DNA of 64,000 bases from Phycisphaerales bacterium (GTDB lineage Bacteria; Planctomycetota; Phycisphaerae; Phycisphaerales; UBA1924). The DNA lies in NCBI GenBank assembly GCA_029260295.1, contig JAJDDN010000001.1, positions 1-64,000 on the forward strand, given 5' to 3'. Shown in pieces: positions 10,480 to 19,443 of this stretch (within the stretch, counting starts at the first letter, position 1; each line of letters starts with the position of its first letter). The translations under genes and the position numbers were made by a program. The notes under the pieces were generated by a model, which was given only the letters and a program-made list of their open reading frames with translations, searched no databases and was not told where the DNA came from.

Positions 10480-10519
10480 TGTTTCGAAGATCTCCTCGGT
10501 CTTCCTGCTGATAGACAAG

Positions 10520-10569
10520 CCGAGCCCCGCGGGGGCTCGGTCGATAAGAATATGAGCCCATTGGGCTCA
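10520..10569. repeat. Two adjacent GC-rich palindromes between divergent genes
   Basis: CCGAGCCCC (10520-10528) pairs with GGGGCTCGG (10532-10540). Then TGAGCCCA (10553-10560) pairs with TGGGCTCA (10562-10569), and one more GCGAGCCCG half follows. They share a GAGCCC core and lie between the GH10-like gene and purC. They may be operators for a dimeric regulator or hairpins in the leader transcripts. No T tract follows, so a standard terminator is unlikely. Confidence 0.55.
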
Positions 10570-10651
10570 GGGCGAGCCCGGAGGGGCGGATTAGGGACAG
10601 TTGTGTCGATCTTTGCTGGCGAGGATTGGGCTTGTTGACTACGCTCACAAG

Positions 10652-11668
10652 ATGAGCACCAATCCATCATCGCAGAGTTCTTCGGGATCAGCACTGGTGA
10701 CTTCTGAGACTGATCTGGTGCTCCCCGGTGCCCGGAAGGGGAAGGTCCGGGATATTTATATCCTCCCTGAGGAGATGATCCACGGCGACCCATCGGGGCT
10801 TGATGGATCCGGGGCACTTGTGATGATCGCGACGGATCGGATCAGTGCCTTTGATGTTATCCTGCCAACCCCGATCCCGGGCAAGGGGCGGGTGTTGACC
10901 TCGATCGCGACTTTCTGGCTCAAGTGGATCGAATCACAAGGGATCTGCAAGACCCATCTGATTTCGACGGACGATCGGTTGATCCCTGATGAGGCGTTGA
11001 CGCCAACGACCGGGCGTGGGCATCTGAGCGGGCGGACGACGATTGGTCGATTGTGCCGGGTGATCCCGGTGGAGTGTGTGGTGCGGGGGTATCTCGAAGG
11101 GTCCGGGCTCCAAGACTATCAGCAGACGGGCTCGGTCTGCGGGGTGTCGCTGCCGGCCGGGCTGAGGCAGTGCGACCGGCTCCCTGAGCCGATCTTTACC
11201 CCGGCAACCAAGGCCGATGAGGGGCATGATGAAAATGTTGGGTTCGAGCAGGCTTGCCAGCATGTCGCGGAATTAGGAGGCGAGGAACTGATGCGGGTGC
11301 TGCGGGACCGGTCGGTTGAGATCTACACGCGGGCGTCTGCATATGCGGCTGATCGCGGGATCATCCTGGCCGACACCAAGTTTGAGTTCGGGCTCCCGAT
11401 CAATGGCGATGGGGAGATTATTGATGACGACCCGATCTTGATTGATGAGGCACTCACGCCGGATTCGTCCCGTTTCTGGCCGGCGGATTCGTATGAGCCG
11501 GGCCGGGCCCAGGCGAGCTTTGATAAGCAGTTTGTGCGAGAGTATCTTCAGTCCTTGGTCGACGCGGGTTCTTGGGACAAGACCTCTCCGGGACCTGTGC
11601 TCCCTGCAGATGTGATCGAGGGCACGCTTGATCGCTATACGCAGGCGCGAGCGATGCTTACGGATTAA
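10652..11668 (+). CDS. purC: Phosphoribosylaminoimidazole-succinocarboxamide synthase
   Basis: SAICAR synthase joins CAIR and aspartate with ATP in purine biosynthesis. The 338-residue protein carries the family marks: GKVRDIY near the N-terminus, ATDRISAFDVILP, the PVECVVRGYLEGSG block, and LADTKFEFGL with the following DEALTPDSSRFWP segment. It belongs to the longer form (about 300 residues), not the ~240 of E. coli. The frame is open from 10601, but the first 17 residues are not PurC-like; the ATG at 10652 begins with a short Ser-rich tail before the core. It stands alone, with no other pur gene nearby, and converges on the next gene. Confidence 0.96.
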   Translation: MSTNPSSQSSSGSALVTSETDLVLPGARKGKVRDIYILPEEMIHGDPSGLDGSGALVMIATDRISAFDVILPTPIPGKGRVLTSIATFWLKWIESQGICKTHLISTDDRLIPDEALTPTTGRGHLSGRTTIGRLCRVIPVECVVRGYLEGSGLQDYQQTGSVCGVSLPAGLRQCDRLPEPIFTPATKADEGHDENVGFEQACQHVAELGGEELMRVLRDRSVEIYTRASAYAADRGIILADTKFEFGLPINGDGEIIDDDPILIDEALTPDSSRFWPADSYEPGRAQASFDKQFVREYLQSLVDAGSWDKTSPGPVLPADVIEGTLDRYTQARAMLTD

Positions 11669-11684
11669 ATTGAGTCCTGATTGA

Positions 11685-13670
11685 TCAGTTGCTCTTGACG
11701 CCTTCGATGCCTCGGTTTGAACGGGCCTGGATTTTGGCGTCGTAGAACACGCGGAACTGGGGCATGCCTTCGGGCTCTGGGAAGAGCACCGAGAAGGGCT
11801 CGGACTTGCCTTGCTCGGCCATCTGCTCGACAAGTGGTTTGAACTGGGTCGCCAGCGAGTCATAGGCGTAGCGTTTGAGATCCTCTGGGGCGTATCCGAA
11901 CAAGAGCTCGGCCTGGTCCGGATGGACGGTCATGATCATGTTGGCAAAGAGCTGACCCGCGAGGAATGTGAAGTCCCGATCCATGAACTCCATGCGTGCA
12001 GTAGTTGTTGAGGCGGCGACCTCGTTGAACTGCTGTTTGAAGTAGTAGGCGTGTGCCTTGCGTGCGTAATCCCATTGGCCGGTGAATACATCCATATCAC
12101 GGACCAGCAGCCCGTTGAAGAACGCGTTCTGGAGCGAGGCGAAGACCTCGGAAACCGCGACTTGCGGCGCTCCTAACGAGTCATAGAGCTGCTTGTCGGC
12201 AAACTCTTTGAGCGAGAGGGACATCTCGTATGCGAAATCTGGATCATTGACATTGACGCCCTCGAAGTTGCGGAGCTTGTCGTACCAGAAGTTGGCGTTC
12301 TCAAGATCGCCACGGCGATAGAAGAACCGGACCGCGTCACGCAGGAAGTTCTCGTAGCCGACGGCGTACTGGCGATAAGGTTTGTGATCGGCCTCGTAGA
12401 TGCCCGAGGCGTTGACGACCTCGTTGAGCATCGCGCCGTAGGTCGGGACAAAGTACACATTGGGCACGCCTTGGTAGTAGGCGGCGCGTCCCTCGTGGAC
12501 ATCGAGATAGTTGAAATACATGTCCCCGTGACGCCAGAGGTCCTGGACGGACTGCATGACGATGCGGAATGCGTTGAGGAAATCAAGCGAGCTGCGGTTG
12601 CGGGCGCTGACTTCCATGCGTCCAACATCTGTGCCTCGTGATGACCAGTAGAGCGCGTGGGCCGCGGGAAGGCGCCAGTCGATGGGGCCAAACTTATGGA
12701 CCTGCTGGACCATCCGGACTGGCTCCATGTTGTACTCGTCGATCAGGATGTGCTTGCGGAGGAAGTTTGCCAGATCGTCCCAGTCTTGCTCATTGGGGTA
12801 CTGCTCCCTGAGGGAGTTCATTCTTTGAGTCTTTGGTCCGGAATCTTCGATGGTCCAGAGCTTTCCGGCACGGACGATCTCGATATTGAGCTGATACCGA
12901 CGGAGGAACTCCTGATCGATTGTGGAATCCGAACCAAGGCGGGATCCTGTGTTGAATAATGTTTCAAACTGCTGGGCGATCTCGTCGGCAACCGGATTGG
13001 ACTCGCGGAGAATCGAGCGTGTGCCCGGTGCATCGACGATGCGCTGGACCCAGCCGGCATAGAGATCGACGACTTTTTTACGCTCCCGTTCTTCTGGATT
13101 TATGATCGGGGCGGGGCCCATGATGTTGTGCCAGTGGTAGGCGAACTGTCGTTTGTAGTGCTGGTTGGCGTCATCGGTGTAGCCACCGATTTTATGCAGG
13201 AACATCCATCCCAGTTCCTTGTGCATATGCATGTCGTTTGGGTTTGCTCTGAGGCCTTCTTTGCGGAGGAGATCGATCCCGGCCTTGACCCACTGCCAGC
13301 GTTCTTCGGGGGTGTGGGTGGTTACCGAGATGTTGTAGGCCATGTTCCAGGCATGGAAGGTCCAGACCTGCGGGAGTCTTGGCTGGAGTTTGGTGATCAT
13401 CGAGGCGAGCTCGATGGATTCATAGAATCGGCCGTCTTCTTTGGCGGCGGTGGCTTCGAGCCAGAGGATGTTGACGAAGATTCCACGGAACGCGCCCATG
13501 GCGATACCAAGAGCTACCTGAGGCGGATCGCCGTCTTCGGCGCGGTCGGTGTAGACGAGTTCGTGCTGCCCTTGCGAGGAAGCGATAGCGGTAGTCAGGA
13601 TGCCTGAGCCTAGAAGCCCGAGCATCATCACCAGGATCGCGATCAGACGCACCTTTGTGTTGTGTCCCAT
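11685..13670 (-). CDS. Membrane-anchored helical-repeat protein of the SPFH-ABC cluster
   Basis: A protein of 661 residues with an N-terminal signal or anchor (about 8-31) and then a soluble, extracytoplasmic, almost all-helical body. A conserved-looking segment follows the anchor (GAFRGIFVNILWLEA), then several tetratricopeptide-like helix pairs, for example around RFYESIELASMITKLQPR and AVRFFYRRGDLENANFWYDK. I do not recognise a named family. It is the last gene of a six-gene minus-strand run, 10 bases after the ABC-2 permease gene, which suggests it is an extracytoplasmic partner of that transporter. Aromatic residues are abundant. The stop lies 17 bases from the purC stop. Confidence 0.75.
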   Translation of the reverse strand: MGHNTKVRLIAILVMMLGLLGSGILTTAIASSQGQHELVYTDRAEDGDPPQVALGIAMGAFRGIFVNILWLEATAAKEDGRFYESIELASMITKLQPRLPQVWTFHAWNMAYNISVTTHTPEERWQWVKAGIDLLRKEGLRANPNDMHMHKELGWMFLHKIGGYTDDANQHYKRQFAYHWHNIMGPAPIINPEERERKKVVDLYAGWVQRIVDAPGTRSILRESNPVADEIAQQFETLFNTGSRLGSDSTIDQEFLRRYQLNIEIVRAGKLWTIEDSGPKTQRMNSLREQYPNEQDWDDLANFLRKHILIDEYNMEPVRMVQQVHKFGPIDWRLPAAHALYWSSRGTDVGRMEVSARNRSSLDFLNAFRIVMQSVQDLWRHGDMYFNYLDVHEGRAAYYQGVPNVYFVPTYGAMLNEVVNASGIYEADHKPYRQYAVGYENFLRDAVRFFYRRGDLENANFWYDKLRNFEGVNVNDPDFAYEMSLSLKEFADKQLYDSLGAPQVAVSEVFASLQNAFFNGLLVRDMDVFTGQWDYARKAHAYYFKQQFNEVAASTTTARMEFMDRDFTFLAGQLFANMIMTVHPDQAELLFGYAPEDLKRYAYDSLATQFKPLVEQMAEQGKSEPFSVLFPEPEGMPQFRVFYDAKIQARSNRGIEGVKSN

Positions 13671-13680
13671 AGCTGTGCTC

Positions 13681-15639
13681 CTATTGCCCTGAATAGATCG
13701 CCAGTTGACGACGCTTGAAGATGTAGATGCTCAATAGATAAAACACGCCGGTGGCCATCCCGAGCGCCAATACGCCGCCCGATACTTGTGCCCAGCCGAG
13801 CACACGCCCATCGGAGATTCGTTGCGTTGGCTTGAGATCGTGATAGATGCTGAAGAACTTGGATACGGTGTTGGCGAAGTGGAAAATGATTGTTCTGAAA
13901 ATACCAATGATTGAATCTGAGTCCATCCCCCAGGCGGGGAGTGCGGATTGGACGAACCCGGCGGACTCTCCGATCAAGAATACCGAGATCGACATCAGGC
14001 ACGCGACCGGGAATGAAGCGAACGATGAGGCCCAGACCGCGATCATCGCGAGCATCGCGAGCTTGACCCAGAGGACCATCATGATGCGGATGAAGTTACT
14101 CTGGAATGATCCGACCTGGTATGAGATTTCGAGTCCGTCGGGGGGGATGGTCATGGTGCCCGAGTTCGGACGCAGCATCATGTTCTCGTTTTGATCAAAG
14201 CCAAGTTCTCCGTTGTAAATCTGGAGATTGAGTACGCCCTGATCGTTGATGAAGCGTGAGTCGATGGTGAAAGTGTGCGAGAACCCAAGCCCGGTCTGAG
14301 GCCTGGGAATGATGGTCCCGTCTTCAAAGGCGAAGGTCAGCGCGTAAAACACATCGGGACGGTTGCCCTCGGCATTGATTTTGTATCGCAGCGAGAGCGG
14401 CTTGCCCGAGATTCTGGCCTGATGGAGATTCTGGAATGAGAATGTCGCGTAACCCTCTGCTCGCGGATCGATCGATCGGTAATCGGCGACTGTGTCGTCA
14501 TAGATTTTTCTACGCATCCCCTGAAGCTGGCCGGGCGTTGGATTGAAGTTCGACTGAAGGAGGCGTTCCTTCTGGACCTCGGCCTCGAGGGCGGCATCAA
14601 ACTGATCGTCGTTTGGGCCGAACGGCAGATACGGGATCGTCGATTTGCGAGCTGTCAAGACCTGGGTTTCGAGGATCATCCGATCCTCTGTCATGATCCG
14701 GCCTTCGCTCGCTTGGTAGGGCAGGACCTCGCCAAGCGCGGTTTGCGACCGGAGGTATTCGGTGAACTGGAAAATCCCGAGCCCCGCCACCGTCAGGAGG
14801 GCTCCAGAGAGGAGCACGACCCCGAGCCATTTGCCCAGGATGTACTGCCAAGCCGCGACGGGCTTGGTCATGGTCTGCCAGATCACTTTTTCGCGTTGCT
14901 CATAGGAAACAGTCGCGGCACTAAAGAATACAACTAGCAGTGCAATGAGCCAGAACGAAGCCCCGGTGGACCATTGCAAGAACCCCTGGACGCGGTAGCG
15001 TAATGGCTGGTCCGCATCGAGCATCATGGGCATGACCGCGAGCATGAATGCAAGGAGCAGAATAAACACGATCGAGATTTTCATCCTGATCGCTTCGGCA
15101 AGTACATTGCGAGCGATGGTGGGCACGGGGTGTGAGCCGCTGAGGGCGATTCTGAGAGCTCTGAGGAGAATCGTGAAACTCAGCATGAGCAAGGTGACAC
15201 CGATGATGACGAAGCCGAGCGAAGACCAGCTCCCACGGCCAAGAGAAAAGAGCGGCCAGCCGATGAGCCCGACGAATGTGAGGGTGCCAAAGTAGGTTAA
15301 TCCCAGATTAAGCCAGACGACGATCAGCACGAATGCTGCGCCGAGTGTGACGCTGATCACGCCGTTGACTGGGGATTGGGAGACATCGAGGATCGCACGG
15401 AGCTGCTTGTCACGCTCGGCGATGGGGTTGGGGACAAGATTCCCGTCTTGGTCTTGGAGCAGTTCGGGAACTTCCGGCGTCAACTCGGCGGATTGATTGG
15501 TTGTTGAGCCGACGATCGAGAATCCGATGTAGGTCAACAGCGCAATCAGAACGATCGCTGAGGCGACAACTTTGAATGAGCGCCCGTGCTGAAAGCGATC
15601 GAGTGCGCCAATGTAGGAACTGAAACGCGAACTCAGCAT
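13681..15639 (-). CDS. ABC-2 type permease with large extracytoplasmic domain
   Basis: A membrane protein of 652 residues. One segment near 25-47 and six more between about 100 and 305 are followed by a soluble domain of ~200 residues (about 310-520) that includes a predicted beta-rich part (FSHTFTIDSRFINDQGVLNLQIYNG). Membrane segments then resume (about 527-550, 553-575 and 620-640). The arrangement fits an ABC-2 permease. Its start overlaps the stop of the ATPase gene by one base (TAATG), so the two are translationally coupled and should form one exporter. The substrate is unknown. The big insertion could contact the helical-repeat protein encoded next. Confidence 0.82.
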   Translation of the reverse strand: MLSSRFSSYIGALDRFQHGRSFKVVASAIVLIALLTYIGFSIVGSTTNQSAELTPEVPELLQDQDGNLVPNPIAERDKQLRAILDVSQSPVNGVISVTLGAAFVLIVVWLNLGLTYFGTLTFVGLIGWPLFSLGRGSWSSLGFVIIGVTLLMLSFTILLRALRIALSGSHPVPTIARNVLAEAIRMKISIVFILLLAFMLAVMPMMLDADQPLRYRVQGFLQWSTGASFWLIALLVVFFSAATVSYEQREKVIWQTMTKPVAAWQYILGKWLGVVLLSGALLTVAGLGIFQFTEYLRSQTALGEVLPYQASEGRIMTEDRMILETQVLTARKSTIPYLPFGPNDDQFDAALEAEVQKERLLQSNFNPTPGQLQGMRRKIYDDTVADYRSIDPRAEGYATFSFQNLHQARISGKPLSLRYKINAEGNRPDVFYALTFAFEDGTIIPRPQTGLGFSHTFTIDSRFINDQGVLNLQIYNGELGFDQNENMMLRPNSGTMTIPPDGLEISYQVGSFQSNFIRIMMVLWVKLAMLAMIAVWASSFASFPVACLMSISVFLIGESAGFVQSALPAWGMDSDSIIGIFRTIIFHFANTVSKFFSIYHDLKPTQRISDGRVLGWAQVSGGVLALGMATGVFYLLSIYIFKRRQLAIYSGQ

Positions 15640-16937
15640 TACCGCTCCGTCTCATTGTCGGCGCTGTCATTTGTATCGAGCAACGAATCAATGATCCCGG
15701 CGTCCACATCGTCATCTGACTGATTCTGGCTCGGGGCGGGATTAGCCGTTGGTTGTTCATTTGGTGGAGTCTTGGGAGACTCTTGTGCTGACATAAGCGA
15801 GCTGATTACTCCATCATCATCCTGTTGTGCAGATTCATCTGATGGTTGATCGGATGAGCTTTCGACTGACAGCTCGGATTGTTCATCAGCAGTGGCATCC
15901 TGAGCGGGACCAGAATCGAGCAGGCTGTCGATGAGTGCATCACCAGCGATTGGTGCATTTTCAGAACGAAGGAAGGCCGCGGTCTCTCCGCCTTGGGTGA
16001 CCCCGGAGGTTGCGGTGCGTTGGGCCTGTGCTTGCTCGACGATGCCGAGGAAGAGTTCTTCGAGCTTCTGCCTTGGCGAAGTCACCGAGAGGATTGATTT
16101 GCTCCCCGATGATCTTCGGCGGATGACCTCGTCGATTTCTGCAATCGTGGCGTCGTCGAGTTCGTCGGTTTCGATGGAGGTGCGTTCTTTGGAGGAGAGC
16201 AGCGCGTCGCATGTTCCTTCTCTGCGGATTTTACCGCCGTAGAGGATGACCATGCGGTCGACCACATCTTCGACATCGGTGAGAAGGTGGCTCGACAAGA
16301 TGATCGTCTTGCCGCGTCGCCCGAGTTCGAGGATCAGGTCCTTGACCTGTTTGGTGCCGATCGGATCGAGACCTGTGGTGGGTTCGTCGAGGATCAGAAG
16401 ATCCGGATCATTGATAAGTGCCTGGGCGATACCGATGCGTCTCTGCATGCCTTTGGAGTATTCGCGTACTGGGCGGAACTGAGCGTGCTCGAGCCCGACC
16501 ATTTCAAGGAGCTCATCGATGCGGGTTTTGCGGGTCTTGGAATCGAGACGGAAGAGCTTGCCGTAGTAATCGAGGGTTTCGCGTGCGTTGAGGAACGGGT
16601 AGAGGTAGCTCTCTTCGGGGAGATACCCGATTCGGGCCTTGGTAGCAACATGGGTGGTCGGCTTGTCGAAGACCATGACGCGGCCGCTGGTTGGCTTGAG
16701 TAATCCCAAAATGAGCTTGATGGTTGTACTTTTGCCCGAGCCGTTGGGCCCCAGGAGACCAAAGATCTCGCGCTCGCGGACGACCAGATCAAGATTGTCC
16801 ACGGCCCGAGCCTGATCGCGCATCCAGAAATCTTTGAATGTCTTGGTGAGCTGCTGGCACGCAACCACAGGGCGACGGGTGTCATCCTTGATGGTACTAC
16901 TCTGACTTGGATTGGATTCTGACATCACCACGGACAT
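15639..16937 (-). CDS. ABC transporter ATP-binding protein with acidic repeat tail
   Basis: The first ~300 residues are an ABC-2 type ATPase: Walker A GPNGSGKST, the Q-loop region YLPEESYLYPFL, signature YSKGMQRR, Walker B LLILDEPTTGLD and switch histidine in LSSHLL. The last ~130 residues (roughly 15639-16030) are a low-complexity acidic tail not found in ordinary ABC ATPases. It contains three copies of a short hydrophobic motif: DALIDSLLDS, DGVISSLMS and AGIIDSLLDT. The tail may dock a partner. The gene starts two bases after the upstream SPFH gene stops and is coupled to the permease gene. Confidence 0.92.
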   Translation of the reverse strand: MSVVMSESNPSQSSTIKDDTRRPVVACQQLTKTFKDFWMRDQARAVDNLDLVVREREIFGLLGPNGSGKSTTIKLILGLLKPTSGRVMVFDKPTTHVATKARIGYLPEESYLYPFLNARETLDYYGKLFRLDSKTRKTRIDELLEMVGLEHAQFRPVREYSKGMQRRIGIAQALINDPDLLILDEPTTGLDPIGTKQVKDLILELGRRGKTIILSSHLLTDVEDVVDRMVILYGGKIRREGTCDALLSSKERTSIETDELDDATIAEIDEVIRRRSSGSKSILSVTSPRQKLEELFLGIVEQAQAQRTATSGVTQGGETAAFLRSENAPIAGDALIDSLLDSGPAQDATADEQSELSVESSSDQPSDESAQQDDDGVISSLMSAQESPKTPPNEQPTANPAPSQNQSDDDVDAGIIDSLLDTNDSADNETER

Positions 16938-16939
16938 GC

Positions 16940-18382
16940 TTAAGGTTCCTCTGGTTCTTTGAGACCACGCTGGGTTTTGTAGAACGAGCGACGCATATCT
17001 TCGCGGCGTTGTTCGATCGACCCTTCCGCCTCGCGACGCTTCTTCATCCGGTCGATCTCACGAGCGATGTCCGGGTCGTTGTTGATCAGCATCTCAGCGC
17101 TCACGCCTCTGGGGAGCACGATTGTTGAGACAAAGTCTTTATCGAGGAACTCACCCATCGCACCAGACCAATCGCGGGCGATCATGAGCTTTGGGTTGGC
17201 TTGGTACTGGGCCTGCTTGGAACGAAAGTTTTCGAGCTGAGCAATAGCGAGGCTGACACGGTTGGAAGAACTGGATTGAGCTCTGGTAAGGAGCTCCGAA
17301 ATCTCTCCAGATACCAGCGATCCCACCATCTCTCCATCAATCTTGACCGGACGGCCCTCGAGGATATCGTCGATCCTTGCGAGTTGGGCCTCGGATTCAT
17401 CAACCATACCAAGCTCGATGAGGCGTTCGAACTCGTTGATCTCGTCGATAAGTACATTGCTCCCAAAGCCCGCGACCTCGTTGAGCATCTGATCACGGAG
17501 GAGGAGCGAGTCTTCCCGGGCTTTACCGGCGGTCTGAGCCGCGGTCTGGACAGAGTTGAACTTTGCCCTGAGTGACAGTGCTGCGTTCTTGCGGGTCAGC
17601 ACGACACGGTCGATTGAAATACCTGTATCAAGATCATTTAGCGACTGCTGGGCCAATGAGCGGACCCGGCTGGCGATGGATTCCGATGAATTTTTGAGGA
17701 GATCGTCGATGTTGATGGTTGCTATGACATGCACAACAGCGCGTTGGATGGTGGCCTTGAGTATCGCGCGTTCTTGGATCGGGATGATGTTGGATACATA
17801 CATCGCGTGATCTGATCTGCGGTAGATAACGCTCCACTGTGTGTGGGCGATGTTGAAATCGGAGGTGATGTTGGAGCCATGGGTTGCGGGATTGAGTTTG
17901 ACTGAATCGCTGAACCGGCTGATGTTAAACGCCATGGCCGCTTCGTCGGTGTGATCACCGGCGACATTGGGCATGAACTCCTTGGCGACAGCGATCTCGA
18001 TAGCGCCCTCGCCAACCCGGACGATTTCGCCGATCGGGTACGGGAAGGACCATTGAAATCCGGGCTCAAGATTGGTTCGGACCTGCTCGCCGAAGCGGAC
18101 ACTGATTCCTCGTTCGCCTTCTTTGATTGATTGAACACCCGAGATCATGAACAGGCCGACAAGCACGACCATGGCGACCTTGAGCAGGCCATAGGTGATC
18201 TTGAGCGCGTCTGCGAGCGATTCGTTGGCGGTGTCCATCCGCGCCATGTCGGTGACATCTTGGGCGGACTGCCCGCCACGGAGACGGACAGAGGCTTCCC
18301 TGTTTGACTCGGGTAATGATTCAGATTGATTCTGATCTTGGCCATTGACCAGATCATCGAGGTTGTGATCGTTGTCTGCCAT
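16940..18382 (-). CDS. SPFH/band-7 protein, HflK-like
   Basis: A protein of 480 residues with a polar N-terminal tail (about 1-60), one membrane segment (about 66-85), and an SPFH/band-7 domain beginning at the ...GVQSIKEGERGISVRFGE... region with EPGFQWSFPYPIGEI. A long coiled-coil-prone helical region follows (about 270-420). HflK forms a ring with HflC around FtsH in E. coli and modulates its proteolysis. This protein is longer than typical HflK and has a charged C-terminal tail. It follows the HflC-like gene by three bases. A true HflK role is uncertain because of the flanking ABC genes. Confidence 0.85.
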   Translation of the reverse strand: MADNDHNLDDLVNGQDQNQSESLPESNREASVRLRGGQSAQDVTDMARMDTANESLADALKITYGLLKVAMVVLVGLFMISGVQSIKEGERGISVRFGEQVRTNLEPGFQWSFPYPIGEIVRVGEGAIEIAVAKEFMPNVAGDHTDEAAMAFNISRFSDSVKLNPATHGSNITSDFNIAHTQWSVIYRRSDHAMYVSNIIPIQERAILKATIQRAVVHVIATINIDDLLKNSSESIASRVRSLAQQSLNDLDTGISIDRVVLTRKNAALSLRAKFNSVQTAAQTAGKAREDSLLLRDQMLNEVAGFGSNVLIDEINEFERLIELGMVDESEAQLARIDDILEGRPVKIDGEMVGSLVSGEISELLTRAQSSSSNRVSLAIAQLENFRSKQAQYQANPKLMIARDWSGAMGEFLDKDFVSTIVLPRGVSAEMLINNDPDIAREIDRMKKRREAEGSIEQRREDMRRSFYKTQRGLKEPEEP

Positions 18383-18385
18383 TGA

Positions 18386-19378
18386 TCAGTTCTCCGATCC
18401 CGAGGAAGCAAACGAGCCGTCACCTTGTTGCGGGACGGGCAGATTGCCCTGGCTTTTCTGGAGGATATTTGGATCAAAGAGTTGCATGCCGAAGTCGGAG
18501 GTCGAGAAGATCAGTGTGAACTTCTTGGCCATGGATTCACGCATGAGGCGGATGTTCTGGATGAATACCGCGAGCTCTGGGTTGATATTCTGCTCGGCAA
18601 GATATGGTGCCGCCTCGGCCTCGCCCTTGGCGAGGATCTCGTCGGCCCGGCGTTGAGCAAAGGCTCGGATTTTGTCAGCATCGGACTTGGCTTTGGCCTC
18701 GATCGCTCTGGCTTGGGAGCGGCCTTCGGACTCGTAGCGTTCGGCCAAACGGTCACGGTTTGCGCCCATGCGGGTGATGACCGCGTCGGTCGCATCCTCG
18801 GGGAGGACGATCCGGTCGATCCCGACGAATGTAACGGCGATGCCATAATCTTTGAGCGGGTCCCCGCCTTGGCCGCCTTGGGTGAGCAGCGCAAAGACCT
18901 GAGATTCAAGCTCTGGGAGATCTGATTGACCGGAGACTGGTGAGTAGAGGTCCGTGATGGAGAACTTGGATGTCACACCGAGCGCCGAACGCAGCAGGTC
19001 CTGAAGGACCGAGTTCTCGGCCTTGATGTAATGATCGATCGGTCTGTCGCCGGCGTTGGAGAAACTCCGGAAGAACTTGAGCGGATCAACAACCTTGTAT
19101 GTCAGGAATGCTTCGACGATGACCTGGAAGTCGTCGGCGGTCTGCTGGGTTTCAGAACGGGCCTGGACGATCCGCATGCGGGTATCGTATTTGGTCACGG
19201 ACTGAAACGGGAAGGGCGCCTTCCAGTGAAATCCGGGCTCGGTGATGATCGACTTCTCGCCGGCTTTGCCGAAGGTCGTCTTGACCGCGGTTTCAGTGAA
19301 CCGGACTGTGTAGGTCGCGCTGAATGCTACAAGAGCAAGGAAGAACAGCACAAGTATGACAATTGAAATGTATCGCAC
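18386..19378 (-). CDS. SPFH/band-7 protein, HflC-like
   Basis: A protein of 330 residues with an N-terminal membrane anchor (about 4-22) and an SPFH domain (EPGFHWKAPFPFQSV, TYKVVDPLKFFRSF). Then follows the Ala/Glu-rich helical stretch typical of HflC (EGRSQARAIEAKAKSDADKI, AEAAPYLAEQN). The size fits HflC, the FtsH-regulating partner of HflK. The GTG start is preceded by GGAG at a good distance. An upstream 65-base gap contains short inverted repeats (CCCCATCGTTGGGG and GGGTCAACCTGACCC). The gene is second in the six-gene run and is almost fused to the HflK-like gene. Confidence 0.87.
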   Translation of the reverse strand: MRYISIVILVLFFLALVAFSATYTVRFTETAVKTTFGKAGEKSIITEPGFHWKAPFPFQSVTKYDTRMRIVQARSETQQTADDFQVIVEAFLTYKVVDPLKFFRSFSNAGDRPIDHYIKAENSVLQDLLRSALGVTSKFSITDLYSPVSGQSDLPELESQVFALLTQGGQGGDPLKDYGIAVTFVGIDRIVLPEDATDAVITRMGANRDRLAERYESEGRSQARAIEAKAKSDADKIRAFAQRRADEILAKGEAEAAPYLAEQNINPELAVFIQNIRLMRESMAKKFTLIFSTSDFGMQLFDPNILQKSQGNLPVPQQGDGSFASSGSEN

Positions 19379-19443
19379 GCGTCATCTCCATCCCCATCGT
19401 TGGGGCTTTTTAATCGGGTCAACCTGACCCGCCAATCGTTCAA

